Of a DNA stretch of 64,000 nt, positions 28,819-38,265 are shown one piece after another. This DNA comes from Alloalcanivorax profundimaris. Lineage in GTDB: Bacteria; Pseudomonadota; Gammaproteobacteria; Pseudomonadales; Alcanivoracaceae. The notes below the pieces were generated by a model that did not search any database, had not been told where the DNA came from, and was given only the letters and a program-made list of their open reading frames with translations. The stretch is taken from assembly GCF_015265435.1 (NCBI RefSeq), contig NZ_JABJWH010000020.1, positions 62,001 through 126,000 on the forward strand, in the 5' to 3' direction. Every line of letters starts with the position of its first letter. Position 1 is the stretch's first letter. The position numbers and the translations under genes were made by a program.

Positions 28819-30510
28819 TCAAGATACGGAAGCGCCGGAGGGCGCCCCCGAATTCGCTTTCCCGGCATCCGGTTCATGGCCATCGTAATCACCTACCCGT
28901 TGCCGGATCAGATTGAAATCGAACGGCGCCTGACGGCTCATCAGACTCACCAGCACGCATACCAGTGTGCTGGTGCCATAAGCAGTCAACGAGGCCAGCA
29001 AAACGGTGTAGTCACGGAGAAATCCCGTGGCGAATACCACCATCGCAAGCACCGCCAGCAGTCCCGCCACAAGGCCAGCGGTCCGCCCCAGAAACCCAAA
29101 CACCATCAACCCGATAATCACGCCGCCGCCGACACAGGCCAGCAACTCAAACAGCAGACCCGTGACGCCGTGGAGAGAAACCAGCTCGAATCGCGCCAGG
29201 CAGAATACCGCCATAGCGACCAGCACGGAGCTTGTGAACGCTCGATTGGTAACACGACTCCAATAGCAACTGGCGATCACGGGAAAGACGATAGCCCCCC
29301 AAAGCGCCCCCACGAACACCAACATCACGAGAATATCCAAGGAGAAGCTGGCGAAGATGATCCCCGCGGCGGTAGCCGCGATCATGGTTAGTCGGCCGAC
29401 GAACAACATCCGTTCCGGACTGGCCCGGCCGCGAGCGATATTCTTTCCGTAGACATCGGCCATCATGATCGCCGAGAGCGCGGAAAGGTCCGAATCCGCC
29501 GTGGATGACAAGGACCCGATCACCAGCACGAAAAACAGAGCAATAAAGACGGGAGGCAGATAGCCGGACACCATCTGAGGAATGAGATTGTTCATATCAC
29601 CATTGAGCGGCTCGACCCCCAGGGTGGCGGCCATCAAACCAATCATCCCCAGCCCAATGACAATGGCCCCATAGCCCACCGTCGCGGTGAGGAACGTAGG
29701 CTTGATGTGTTCCTCGTTCACGGCGAAAAGACGCTGGGATATGGTTTGGTTGCCAATGGCATACGCCAGTACCGCCACGAAAAAGGGAGCACCCTGTTTG
29801 AGTATCGCTTCCGAGGAGAAAAAATCCGCCTGCTCGGTGGTCAGATTGCCAAGGCCGGCGACCAATTGGTCGGGACCACCCATGGCGAAGAAGACGGCGG
29901 GGATAATGACCACGGCGATGGCCATAAGGGCCACCAGTTGGGCGAAGTCGGTCAGCACCGACGCACGAAACCCGGACCACAGCGTATACAGCAACACCCC
30001 CACGCCGGCCATAATCACACCGGCCTGAAAGGACAACGGCGAAAGCACGGAAACCAGGGCGCCCGCGGCCGTAAAGTTGACCATTAAGCTGATGACGCTG
30101 CCCAGAAGGTTGGAGAACGCCAGAATCAACTGACTGGAGGCACCGTGCCGGGCATGAATGAGCTCCCCCAGCGTATGCGCGTTCGGTGCCAGCTTACGAA
30201 ACCGGCGCCCGAAAGGATAGATGAACAGGATCATCAAGGCGCCCCAGAGGCCATAATGAATCGGACCGGAAACGCCGTAGGTATAACCGGAAGTGGCGGC
30301 CGCATAGAAGGAGGCGGCCCAGATCCAGGTGGCCGTCATACTCGCGGCGCCAATGCCGAATCCGACGCGATGATTGGAAACCATGAACGCATCCGCGTCT
30401 TCTTTTTTCTTGCGAATGCTTAGGGTGAGCAGGTAGGTACCACCGTAAAAAGCCAGCATAAGAAGCACGATGGTGGCAACGGAGAACTGATGTAATGACT
30501 CGCTGTTCAA
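28819..30510 (-). CDS. Sodium:solute symporter (SSS family)
   Basis: 563 residues with about 13-14 membrane helices. The core motif FFVLVIGSLSSTADSDLSAL is characteristic of SSS carriers, and MSNxR-type loop SNHRVGFG near residue 45 with ATWIWAASFYAAATSGYTYG belongs to the branch that includes urea and organic-solute transporters. It uses a sodium or proton gradient for uptake. The start MNSESLHQFSVATIVLLML opens directly into helix 1. Substrate not determined. Confidence 0.88.
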   Translation of the reverse strand: MNSESLHQFSVATIVLLMLAFYGGTYLLTLSIRKKKEDADAFMVSNHRVGFGIGAASMTATWIWAASFYAAATSGYTYGVSGPIHYGLWGALMILFIYPFGRRFRKLAPNAHTLGELIHARHGASSQLILAFSNLLGSVISLMVNFTAAGALVSVLSPLSFQAGVIMAGVGVLLYTLWSGFRASVLTDFAQLVALMAIAVVIIPAVFFAMGGPDQLVAGLGNLTTEQADFFSSEAILKQGAPFFVAVLAYAIGNQTISQRLFAVNEEHIKPTFLTATVGYGAIVIGLGMIGLMAATLGVEPLNGDMNNLIPQMVSGYLPPVFIALFFVLVIGSLSSTADSDLSALSAIMMADVYGKNIARGRASPERMLFVGRLTMIAATAAGIIFASFSLDILVMLVFVGALWGAIVFPVIASCYWSRVTNRAFTSSVLVAMAVFCLARFELVSLHGVTGLLFELLACVGGGVIIGLMVFGFLGRTAGLVAGLLAVLAMVVFATGFLRDYTVLLASLTAYGTSTLVCVLVSLMSRQAPFDFNLIRQRVGDYDGHEPDAGKANSGAPSGASVS

Positions 30511-30938
30511 GGGCGTTTCCTTGTATTGATTGGACAGGGGCGCCCGGGGCCTGCGCGATTGGCATGGCGGGCGCGCTCATGGGCGTGGCGTGTCAATCAG
30601 TGAAAACCAGAGACTCGGCAACGACGAGCCGGGGGGCGACATCGCCAATGCCAGGGCGGGACACGCGAAGACCGGATCGGTCTACCCGAAGAGGAAGGGA
30701 TCAGGCGGCGGGCGGCGTGGCATGCAGCGGCCCGCGCTCGAAAAGTGGAGTGTCATACTCTCCCTTTAACGATGACGTTAGCCGGTGGAAAAACGTGACT
30801 GTCGAGCGAGCCGATCAAGCGACGGGAACAAGTGCCGGACGGCGCTCGGGTGAAAACCGGGCAAATGGCCCAGGCTCTAGGGGCGGTAAGAATACTGCCT
30901 GGACCATGGCTTGTCCAATCGGCATCCGTTAACGCTCA
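30511..30938. other. 428-bp region upstream of the symporter
   Basis: Presumed promoter/5' UTR of the symporter (minus strand) and 3' end of the SMR gene. A 24-codon minus-strand ORF with GGGAG (30682-30756) is the only candidate and is weak. Plus-strand frames across it are open but have no coding character. Confidence 0.5.
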
Positions 30939-31259
30939 TCAAGAGGGAGACAGCGCCTTCAAACCCGCCAGGCCAATGAAAATAAGCAATATACACACCA
31001 GCCTGGCGGGACTGGCGGAATCCCCGAACAGAACAATACCCAAGAATACCGTCCCAATCGCACCGATTCCGGTCCAGACCGCATAGGCCGTTCCGACGGA
31101 CAACTCCTTCATGGCGATCCCCAGCAGCCCCATACTGATCACCATCGCCAGGATCGTGGCGACAGTCGGCAACGGGCGGGTAAATCCTTCGGTATACTTG
31201 AGCCCGATCGCCCAGGCAATTTCAAACAGACCGGCAATAAAAAGCACTAACCAGGACAT
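30939..31259 (-). CDS. SugE/Gdx-type SMR exporter
   Basis: 106 residues, four helices, working as an antiparallel dimer. [20 protein letters not shown] shows the essential Glu in helix 1, and [20 protein letters not shown] is the SugE signature. The Gdx branch exports guanidinium. ATG 31259 is preferred to one 14 codons earlier. Upstream on the minus strand, TATAAT is followed by the hairpin GGGG-ACGG-CCCC, reminiscent of one arm of a guanidine-II riboswitch; the second arm is not visible. Confidence 0.9.
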   Translation of the reverse strand: MSWLVLFIAGLFEIAWAIGLKYTEGFTRPLPTVATILAMVISMGLLGIAMKELSVGTAYAVWTGIGAIGTVFLGIVLFGDSASPARLVCILLIFIGLAGLKALSPS

Positions 31260-31324
31260 GGCACATCCTTGAAACGCAGGGGCCGTCCCCACCCGCACCA
31301 TTATAGAACTTGCAGCCGGAAGGT

Positions 31325-32182
31325 CTACTTTGCCGCCCCGTTTTGGAGCACCCCCTGGCCGGCGACCAAGCTCCTTAGCACCTCGATTACCGGGACGATG
31401 AGCGATGATTGCTGATTTTTTCCGTATATCAGGTAGACCGGATAGGTGAATTCCGGGGCGTCCTCTTCGCGGCGAAGAGTGCCATCTTCAAGGTAGGGCT
31501 GCACCACTCTGGTGCGGAAATAACCGCTCCCCCCGTGCCTCAGTATGTAACGCAGCGCCAGCGGTCCCAAATCAATGCTGACGCTCGCCCTGGAGCGCTC
31601 CGGCCAGGCGCTGTCGTGCTGGCGCCGAAAATCCACACCCCAATCGACGTATACGTAAGGCGAGTCTCGCCCGGTGCCGCGCACCAGAATGAGCTTTTCC
31701 TCCATCAACTGTTCGACCTGCATGCCCGGCCAGTAGTCCGGCTGGTGCACCAAAGCGGCATCCAGAACACCCTGCTCCAACTTTTCATGCAGGATGGCGC
31801 GCTCGCCCACTTCGGCACGTATGGCGGCATCGGGAAAATCTTCACGTAAACGCACCAGCCAATCCAGTAGCCAGGGATTCCAGAGGCTGATTTCCGCCCC
31901 GAGAGTCACGGTGCGCCCCGCGCCCTCCGGCAACGGCAGCGAACGTCGGGCAGCATCCCAGGTGCTCACCAGTTGGCTGGCATGTCCGGCGAACTGCTCG
32001 CCATTGTCGGTTAGCCGGGCTCCGCTGCGGTTACGTACAAAAAGCCGGCAACCGAGTTGGCCTTCCAGATTGTGCACGCGGGCGGTGACCGTCGTCTGCG
32101 TCACATGAAGTCGCTCCGCCGCGGCCATGAAACTGCCGGAGCGAACGATCTCCAGGAAGGTGCGGGCAAGCTCGATGTCCAT
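31325..32182 (-). CDS. LysR-family transcriptional regulator
   Basis: 285 residues. The N-terminal winged HTH is clear: [20 protein letters not shown] then [20 protein letters not shown], followed by a substrate-binding domain. It is divergent from the sulfite reductase operon with 105 bp between starts, so it likely controls that operon; LysR regulators commonly activate divergent neighbours. The inducer is unknown. It is also next to the SMR gene on the same strand. Confidence 0.9.
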   Translation of the reverse strand: MDIELARTFLEIVRSGSFMAAAERLHVTQTTVTARVHNLEGQLGCRLFVRNRSGARLTDNGEQFAGHASQLVSTWDAARRSLPLPEGAGRTVTLGAEISLWNPWLLDWLVRLREDFPDAAIRAEVGERAILHEKLEQGVLDAALVHQPDYWPGMQVEQLMEEKLILVRGTGRDSPYVYVDWGVDFRRQHDSAWPERSRASVSIDLGPLALRYILRHGGSGYFRTRVVQPYLEDGTLRREEDAPEFTYPVYLIYGKNQQSSLIVPVIEVLRSLVAGQGVLQNGAAK

Positions 32183-32287
32183 GCTTTATATCAATATTTA
32201 TAATGTTAAAGCGCATTCTATTTCATTATTCCCTAAGAATGCATCCCGCCATACTGCCTCTCACGCTTGAATTGGATGGAGCCTTTG

Positions 32288-34030
32288 ATGACCGCGCATG
32301 TCGCGCCCCCTTTCTCGGAAACGCAATGGCGGCGCATTCACGCCCTGCTGAAGGACCTGGACAAACGCCAGGCCCTGTGGCTGAGCGGCTATCTCGCGGG
32401 CCAGAAGAGCAATCTCGACCCATCAGGCCCGCCGGCCGGGCCAATCTCCGCCGTTCTGATCGCTTACGGCACGGAGACCAACAACAGTCGCGATCTCGCC
32501 ATGCGCCTAAAGCGGCGCTGCGACGAAAACGGCGTCCCGGCGGACCTCCAGGACCTGGCGCGAGTGAGAGGGCGCCAGCTTAGCAAACGCGAACATCTGG
32601 TGGTGATTACCGCCACCCACGGGGACGGCGACCCGCCCGAGCCCGCTCTTCCGTTCTTCGAGACGTTGGCCGACGACACCGCCGCGCCCAGGCTGACCGG
32701 TCTGCGATTCGCCGTTCTGGCTCTGGGCGACAGTACCTACGAGCATTTCTGTACCGCCGGCCGCGAACTGGACGCGCGGCTGGAAGCGCTGGGCGGCCAA
32801 CGCCTGATCAAGCGCCTGGAATGCGATGTGGATTTCGAGGGGCCGGCCAGGGAATGGCTGGCGCGGGTATTCGACAAACTGCCCAGGGACACACCCCCTG
32901 CCGTCGTGGAAAGCCCGGCCTCTCGAACGCCGGCCGTCCGGGGCTATGACAAACAGCAGCCACTGGAAACGGAAGTCCTGACCAATCAATGCCTCAGCGC
33001 GCCGGACCGGACCACCGCCATCCATCATCTTGAACTGGCGTTGGACGTAACGGACTTCCAGGCGGCGCCTGGCGACGCGGTGGGCGTGCTCGCCGATAAT
33101 CCGCCGGAACGGGTGGCCGCGATACTCGACGCAGCCGGCCTGTCCGGCGAGCAGCCCGTGACGGTGAACGGTGTGGCACGGCCCCTTGTCGAGGCCCTTA
33201 GGCGGCATCGGGACCTCACTCTGCCCGGAAACCGGCTACTGGACTATTGGGCGGAATTGACCGGCGACACCGCCCTGAGGGACGCTGCAAAGGGGGGCGC
33301 GCCAAGCCAACGCGCCTTCCTCAAACGTCATCAGGTGCTCGACCTGCTCAACCACTACCCGGCCCGCCCGGACGCCGCCATCCTGGTGGACGTGCTGCGG
33401 CCTCTTCAGCCCCGCCTCTACGACCTGGCGAACAGTCTGGAGGCGGAGAGCGACGCCCTGCATCTCACCGTCAAGCACTTTCAATACGAATTCGAAGGCC
33501 GACGGGAAATCGGCATCGCGTCGCACTATCTGCTGAACCTGCAGCCTGGAGATCGCGCTCGTCTCTATCCGCACCGCAATGGCCGCTTTCACCTCCCGGA
33601 CGACCCCCGCACGCCGCTGATTCTGATCGCCGAAGGCACCGGCATCGCGCCGTATCGGGCTTTCGTCCAGCACCTGATCGCCACCGGCCGCCATACTCCT
33701 TGCTGGCTAGTATTCGCGGAACAGCAATTCGAAGAGGACTTTCTCTATCAACTAACCTTCCAGGAAGCCCGGAGCCAAGGCGTTCTTGAACGCGTGGACA
33801 CGGTTTTTCAAGCCGATCAGCCAGATCGTGCTCTGGTCGCACCGCTGCTTGCTCAACCCGACCACCTGATGGACTGGCTGAAACGGGATGCCCATATCTA
33901 TTTCTGTGGTGACAAGGACACGCTTGGCGACGCCGAGAAGCGCTTGAAAGAGGCGGTGGACGATCGCCTCGGCGCGAGCCACTGGACGCAATTGTCGAAG
34001 GCACGGCGCCTTCACCGGAACCTTTACTAG
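32288..34030 (+). CDS. cysJ: Sulfite reductase flavoprotein-type (CysJ-like)
   Basis: 580 residues. The flavodoxin-like FMN domain (LIAYGTETNNSRDLAMRLKR, ATHGDGDPPEPA) is followed by an FAD/NADPH reductase module: RLYDLANSLEA (FAD), GTGIAPYRAFVQH (nucleotide loop) and a C-terminal aromatic residue (LHRNLY). CysJ passes electrons from NADPH to CysI. ATG 32288 has GGAG 6 bp upstream; an ATG four codons earlier is possible. It is 8 bp ahead of the hemoprotein gene. Symbol by similarity and context. Confidence 0.88.
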   Translation: MTAHVAPPFSETQWRRIHALLKDLDKRQALWLSGYLAGQKSNLDPSGPPAGPISAVLIAYGTETNNSRDLAMRLKRRCDENGVPADLQDLARVRGRQLSKREHLVVITATHGDGDPPEPALPFFETLADDTAAPRLTGLRFAVLALGDSTYEHFCTAGRELDARLEALGGQRLIKRLECDVDFEGPAREWLARVFDKLPRDTPPAVVESPASRTPAVRGYDKQQPLETEVLTNQCLSAPDRTTAIHHLELALDVTDFQAAPGDAVGVLADNPPERVAAILDAAGLSGEQPVTVNGVARPLVEALRRHRDLTLPGNRLLDYWAELTGDTALRDAAKGGAPSQRAFLKRHQVLDLLNHYPARPDAAILVDVLRPLQPRLYDLANSLEAESDALHLTVKHFQYEFEGRREIGIASHYLLNLQPGDRARLYPHRNGRFHLPDDPRTPLILIAEGTGIAPYRAFVQHLIATGRHTPCWLVFAEQQFEEDFLYQLTFQEARSQGVLERVDTVFQADQPDRALVAPLLAQPDHLMDWLKRDAHIYFCGDKDTLGDAEKRLKEAVDDRLGASHWTQLSKARRLHRNLY

Positions 34031-34038
34031 GAGGTGGC

Positions 34039-35733
34039 ATGGTCCATCGCGATTGCGATATCAGCCAACCCGTGGAAACGCTGCACGAGAACGAAAAACT
34101 GAAAGCCCGCAGCCACAACCTGCGCGGCACAATCGCCCATGGTCTGGAAGATGCACTGACCGGGGCCGTGCCCGGCGAGGATCCATTGCTGATGAAGTTC
34201 CACGGCATCTATCAGCAGGACGATCGGGACCGGCGTGCCGACCGGCGGCGGCGGCACCTCGAGCCGGCATACCAGTTCATGGTGCGCCTGCGCATTCCCG
34301 GCGGCATGCTGACCAAGCGACAATGGTCCGGCATCGACGCCCTCTCGCGCCGGTATGCGGAAAGAGGCATTCGTGTTACTACCCGGCAAACCGTCCAACT
34401 GCACGGTGTACGAAAACGTCATCTCCGCCCGTTGATGCAAGGCCTTCGTAAAATGAACCTGGACACCATCGCCGCCTGCGGCGATGACAGCCGGGGAGTG
34501 GTCTGCGGCGCCAATCCTTTCCTGTCCAGCGCCCACCGGCGGGTCGCGGAACTGGCCCGCGCCACCAGCGACCGGCTGCTCCCCCGAACCGGTGCTTATC
34601 CGGAAATCTGGTACCAGGAAACGGCACCGAAGACGGATAATGAAGAACCGGTCTATGGCGGCCTTTATCTGCCACGGAAATTCAAAGTCGGCTACGCCAT
34701 CCCGCCGGTGAACGACATCGACGTTTACGGCCAGGATCTGGGTCTGATCGCCGTCGTCAACAACGGTCGACTGCTCGGCTTCAATGTCTGCGTGGGCGGC
34801 GGCATGGGTCAGTTGGACAGTCGCGAGGACAGCTATCCAAGACTGGCCGAGGAGATCGGTTTCATCGAGGCGGACGAAGCGCCCGCTTTCAGCGAAACGG
34901 TGATGTCGATCCAACGTGATTTCGGGGATCGCAAGGACCGCCATCGGGCCCGCTTCAAGTACACCCTCGACCGGCTCGGGATGGACTGGTTTCTGAAGGA
35001 ACTGGCGTCACGCCGGGGACGCCCGCTGGAGCCGGCCCGGTCACAGCGCTTCGAACACAATGGTGACCGGCTGGGCTGGCAGCGAGGCGACGACGGGCTC
35101 TGGCACGCCACTCTTTACATCGAAAGCGGCCGGGTGGACGACGCCCTGCGTGCCCAGATCAGCGGGTTATTGGAACAGTACGGCGGCCAGCTCCGGTTAA
35201 CCACCAACCAGAATCTGCAGCTGACTCATCTGGAAGAGCATGAAATTCAAACCGTGCACTATCGGCTGGAGGACCTGGGCCTGGCCTGGCGGCTTACGCC
35301 GGACACCCAGGCAGCACACACGCTCAGTTGCGTCGCCTTGCCTACCTGTGGGTTGGCGATGGCCGAGGCGGAACGCTATACGCCACGCCTGCTGGATCTA
35401 TTCCAGCGCCTTAAAGGCCAGTACGGACTCGCCGACCTGCCTATCTCACTGCGCTTGACCGGTTGCCCTAACGGCTGCGCCCGCCCTTATCTCGGCGAGG
35501 TGGCGCTGACGGGCCGCGCCCCGGGCCTCTACAACCTGTATCTCGGCGGCAGCTTTCAGGGCGGCCGTCTCGCACGCCTCTACGCCGGCAATGTGGACGA
35601 AGCACGCTTCCTGGAACTGCTCGCCCCGTTGTTGAAGAGCTTTGCCCGTGATCGGAATGATGGCGAGCATTTCGGCGACTTCCTGATTCGATGGCGATTG
35701 CTTGACGACCAGCCGGCAACACCGACCCCCTGA
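34039..35733 (+). CDS. cysI: Sulfite/nitrite reductase hemoprotein (CysI-like)
   Basis: 564 residues, two nitrite/sulfite reductase repeats. The 4Fe-4S/siroheme ligands are visible: CVALPTCGLA and TGCPNGCARP (C-x5-C and C-x3-C). An N-terminal repeat with RRYAERGIRVTTRQTVQLHG also fits. It reduces sulfite to sulfide in six electrons, or nitrite to ammonia in close relatives, so the natural substrate could be either. Length is normal for CysI. Its GGAGGTGGC ribosome site follows cysJ. The downstream DsrE-like genes suggest sulfur-relay chemistry. Confidence 0.88.
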   Translation: MVHRDCDISQPVETLHENEKLKARSHNLRGTIAHGLEDALTGAVPGEDPLLMKFHGIYQQDDRDRRADRRRRHLEPAYQFMVRLRIPGGMLTKRQWSGIDALSRRYAERGIRVTTRQTVQLHGVRKRHLRPLMQGLRKMNLDTIAACGDDSRGVVCGANPFLSSAHRRVAELARATSDRLLPRTGAYPEIWYQETAPKTDNEEPVYGGLYLPRKFKVGYAIPPVNDIDVYGQDLGLIAVVNNGRLLGFNVCVGGGMGQLDSREDSYPRLAEEIGFIEADEAPAFSETVMSIQRDFGDRKDRHRARFKYTLDRLGMDWFLKELASRRGRPLEPARSQRFEHNGDRLGWQRGDDGLWHATLYIESGRVDDALRAQISGLLEQYGGQLRLTTNQNLQLTHLEEHEIQTVHYRLEDLGLAWRLTPDTQAAHTLSCVALPTCGLAMAEAERYTPRLLDLFQRLKGQYGLADLPISLRLTGCPNGCARPYLGEVALTGRAPGLYNLYLGGSFQGGRLARLYAGNVDEARFLELLAPLLKSFARDRNDGEHFGDFLIRWRLLDDQPATPTP

Positions 35734-35747
35734 TACCGGAGCTTGCT

Positions 35748-36074
35748 ATGTCCCAATATCTTTTTATTCAAAGCCAGGACCCTTTCACGGAAAGTCGCAC
35801 CCGCCATCAATTCGATTTGATCGGACAGTTACACGAGGCAGGTCATGACGTCTCCGTTTTGCTGGTACAGAACGGTGTGACACCCGCACGCCGCGGAGCC
35901 CGAACCGGGAGTTTCGATCGTTTACTTGATTGGGGCGTTCCGGTTTTGGCGGACACGTTCTCATTGGAGCAACGCGAAATCGACGACGCGGACCTCAAGG
36001 ACAATATCGGCTTGTCCAGCCTCCATGTCGTCATCGATGCCATGCTCGCCAACGGCAAGGTAATCTGGCACTGA
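35748..36074 (+). CDS. DsrE-family protein (1 of 3)
   Basis: 108 residues with a DsrE/TusD-like alpha/beta fold: MSQYLFIQSQDPFTESRTRH, GHDVSVLLVQNGVTPARRGA and NIGLSSLHVVIDAMLANGKV. The family forms small multimers that bind or relay sulfur via a Cys; this protein has no Cys at the usual place, so it may be structural or a partner. It lies 14 bp after cysI, in the same run. Confidence 0.8.
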   Translation: MSQYLFIQSQDPFTESRTRHQFDLIGQLHEAGHDVSVLLVQNGVTPARRGARTGSFDRLLDWGVPVLADTFSLEQREIDDADLKDNIGLSSLHVVIDAMLANGKVIWH

Positions 36075-36091
36075 TTTTAAAGGAGACCAAG

Positions 36092-36505
36092 ATGAGCCAT
36101 CCACGGACTCTGACATTCGCTTTCATGGAACCACCGTTCGAAAGCGAACGCACTATTACCTTCTTTCGCTTATTGGATGCCGCCCTGGACCGGGACGTTG
36201 GGGTGCGTGTATTCGCCTACGAGGGCGCGGTAGCGCTGACCTTCGCCAGACAGCAACCTCACGGCAACGCCGTGCACGGTCGCGACAGCGCGGAAGAAGC
36301 CCACCCGCTTACCAAGGACTGGGTTCAGGCTTTGCAGGAAAAGGCACGAGCCCGGACGGTGGGCTTCGAGTGGATCAATTGCGGGCTGTGCGTGGACGAG
36401 CGCGGCGTCAACGATGTGATTGAAGGCTGTGGCCGGGGTGGCCCCCCGGATCTCTGGCGTTACGCGACCGATGCCCGCAACACCCTGACCATCGGTACGA
36501 GGTAA
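36092..36505 (+). CDS. DsrE-family protein (2 of 3)
   Basis: 137 residues, opening MSHPRTLTFAFMEPPFESER and with FAYEGAVALTFARQQPHGNA and FEWINCGLCVDERGVNDVIE. The CGLC pair in the C-terminal half is where DsrE-like sulfur carriers keep their reactive Cys. ATG 36092 has AAGGAG at good spacing. Cotranscribed with its neighbours: 17 bp after the first DsrE gene, 2 bp before the third. A sulfur-relay role is inferred from family and context. Confidence 0.8.
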   Translation: MSHPRTLTFAFMEPPFESERTITFFRLLDAALDRDVGVRVFAYEGAVALTFARQQPHGNAVHGRDSAEEAHPLTKDWVQALQEKARARTVGFEWINCGLCVDERGVNDVIEGCGRGGPPDLWRYATDARNTLTIGTR

Positions 36506-36507
36506 CC

Positions 36508-36888
36508 ATGAAAGTATTACAAGTGATCGACCAGGCCTATCGGACCACCACCGAGGAGCAGGACGACACCATCGTTTGGCTCACCCGATCCATGCGTGGC
36601 GTGGGGGGAAACCTGATGATTCTGCTCAGTGGGCACGGTGTGCATTATGCCGTGCTGCGCGAGCGGCAGCCGACGCTTACGCTGGGCAACTGGCGCCAGA
36701 CCCAGCCCGCTGAAATTCCTCGGGATATCACTGAACTGGTCAACAGCGGTGTGCCGGTCTACGCGGTCCAGGACGACCTGGAAGAACGGGGACTTGGTGA
36801 CTTGCCGTTGCAAGGAGGGGTTCGCCCCATCTCCCGCCGGGCGTTACCGGAACTGTACGAAGAAGCGGATCAGGTCTGGCAATGGTAA
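36508..36888 (+). CDS. DsrE-like protein (3 of 3)
   Basis: 126 residues: MKVLQVIDQAYRTTTEEQDD, LLSGHGVHYAVLRERQPTLT, then NSGVPVYAVQDDLEERGLGD. It resembles the other two, and the trio recalls the TusB/C/D heterohexamer. No Cys is present, as in scaffold subunits. It overlaps the nitronate monooxygenase by 7 bp. Identity as DsrE/DsrF-like is moderately sure; a complex with the other two is inference. Confidence 0.68.
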   Translation: MKVLQVIDQAYRTTTEEQDDTIVWLTRSMRGVGGNLMILLSGHGVHYAVLRERQPTLTLGNWRQTQPAEIPRDITELVNSGVPVYAVQDDLEERGLGDLPLQGGVRPISRRALPELYEEADQVWQW

Positions 36889-37880
36889 CTCCCTCGCTGC
36901 ATACACCTCTTTGCGAGCTGCTGCGGTGCCGCTGGCCGATCCTCCTCGCCGGCATGGGCGGCGTCGCCCGACACCGGCTGGCCACGGCGGTGGCTCAAGC
37001 CGGCGGCTTCGGCGTCCTCGGCATGGTCCGTGAGCCCGTGGACCGGCTGCGCGAAGAGGTAAAGGCGCTGCGCGCCGCCGGCATCAAAGGCTTCGCGGTA
37101 AACCTGATTCCCGCCGCCACGGAGCCCGCGCTTCTCGAACAACAGGTCGAAGCCTGTCTGGAACTGGCGGTGCCATGGATGGTGCTGTTCTGGGACGTCG
37201 ACACAAGCCTGGTGCGCCGTCTTAAAGCAGCGGGGCTCGGCGTGATTCATCAGGTCGGCGGCCACGACGATGCCCTTGCCGCTGTCGACGCAGGGGCCGA
37301 TATACTGATCGCCCAAGGCCTGGAGGCCGGCGGCCATGTTCGTGGCGAAATGACCACCTTCAGCCTTCTCACGGAACTGGTGCCCTGGAGTCCGGTGCCG
37401 GTTGTCGCATCGGGCGGCATCGCCGAAGGGCGCGGCCTGGCCGCCGCCTTGGCGCTCGGCGCCCAAGGTGCCAGTGTCGGCAGTGCCTTCCTGGCCACCC
37501 GGGAGGCCCACGCCCATGATCACCATAAGCGGCGAGTGGTCACCGCCCGGGGCGACGACACGGTCCATACCCGCCTATTCAACCGCAACTGGCACGAATC
37601 CGCGCCGGTCCGCGTCCTGAAAAACCGAGTTACCCGGGGCGAATACGACGATTTGAAAGCCCGCGGGACCAGCGACATCATCGGCGAACAGGATGGTCAA
37701 CCGGTCTACCTGTTTTCCACGGATTCGCCACTGGCCGACGCCACCGGAGAATTGAATGACATGGCCCTGTATGCGGGCCAGAGCTGCGGTGCCATCCATC
37801 GGATTGACGACGCCGCGGAGCGCATTGATCAACTTGTCAACGAAGCCAGGCAGGCGATTGTCCAACTCCAAGGCCCCTAA
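36882..37880 (+). CDS. Nitronate monooxygenase (second NPD protein)
   Basis: 332 residues, FMN TIM barrel. ILLAGMGGVARHRLATAVAQ is the first FMN-binding segment, and VVASGGIAEGRGLAAALALG the phosphate-binding part, with GAQGASVGSAFLATREA. The family oxidises nitronates with O2. It is translationally coupled to the DsrE-like gene, which is an unusual neighbour; perhaps it detoxifies a nitro compound, or the family's other reactions apply. It is unlike the truncated homologue at the left edge. Confidence 0.88.
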   Translation: MVTPSLHTPLCELLRCRWPILLAGMGGVARHRLATAVAQAGGFGVLGMVREPVDRLREEVKALRAAGIKGFAVNLIPAATEPALLEQQVEACLELAVPWMVLFWDVDTSLVRRLKAAGLGVIHQVGGHDDALAAVDAGADILIAQGLEAGGHVRGEMTTFSLLTELVPWSPVPVVASGGIAEGRGLAAALALGAQGASVGSAFLATREAHAHDHHKRRVVTARGDDTVHTRLFNRNWHESAPVRVLKNRVTRGEYDDLKARGTSDIIGEQDGQPVYLFSTDSPLADATGELNDMALYAGQSCGAIHRIDDAAERIDQLVNEARQAIVQLQGP

Positions 37881-37911
37881 TGGGATTGATTCATAAGTCA
37901 ATGAGGACGCC

Positions 37912-38265
37912 ATGAAGCAGCCCGAAAGCATTCAGTGCAAACGCGTCTACGAAGACCCGGCCCGATCGGACGGGTACCGGGTGCTGGTGGACGGTATGTG
38001 GCCCCGAGGGATAAAAAAGCAGGCTCTGAAGCTGGACGAATGGCGCAAGGAGCTAGCGCCGTCGGCGGAACTCAGGAAGTGGTTCGGACACGACCCCCGG
38101 CGATGGGCCGCCTTCTATCAGAAGTTCCACGCCGAGCTTCGCGAACGGCGGGATGCGTTGAACGCGCTGCTTCGTAACTGTGACGGCCGGCCCCTGACGC
38201 TGCTCTATGCCGCCAGGGACACGGAGCACAACAACGCCGTCGCCCTGAAGATGTTTCTGGACTAA
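37912..38265 (+). CDS. DUF488-family protein
   Basis: 117 residues. IQCKRVYEDPARSDGYRVLV, DGMWPRGIKKQALKLDEWRK and LTLLYAARDTEHNNAVALKM are the DUF488 hallmarks (DGxWPRG). Function unknown, though the family is often beside nitrite/NO genes. Its 3' end overlaps the convergent NsrR-like gene by 4 bp. Confidence 0.87.
   Translation: MKQPESIQCKRVYEDPARSDGYRVLVDGMWPRGIKKQALKLDEWRKELAPSAELRKWFGHDPRRWAAFYQKFHAELRERRDALNALLRNCDGRPLTLLYAARDTEHNNAVALKMFLD

Noticed and set aside
30682-30756. 24-codon ORF with GGGAG on the minus strand
   Set aside because: Short, no conserved feature, likely chance.
30495-30932. Open frame in the region before the symporter
   Set aside because: Ser/Arg/Gly-rich with no ribosome site or domain; the codon pattern is not coding.
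31260-31320. Complete guanidine-II riboswitch
   Set aside because: Only one ACGR hairpin is visible; the class needs two in tandem. Kept as a weak finding only.
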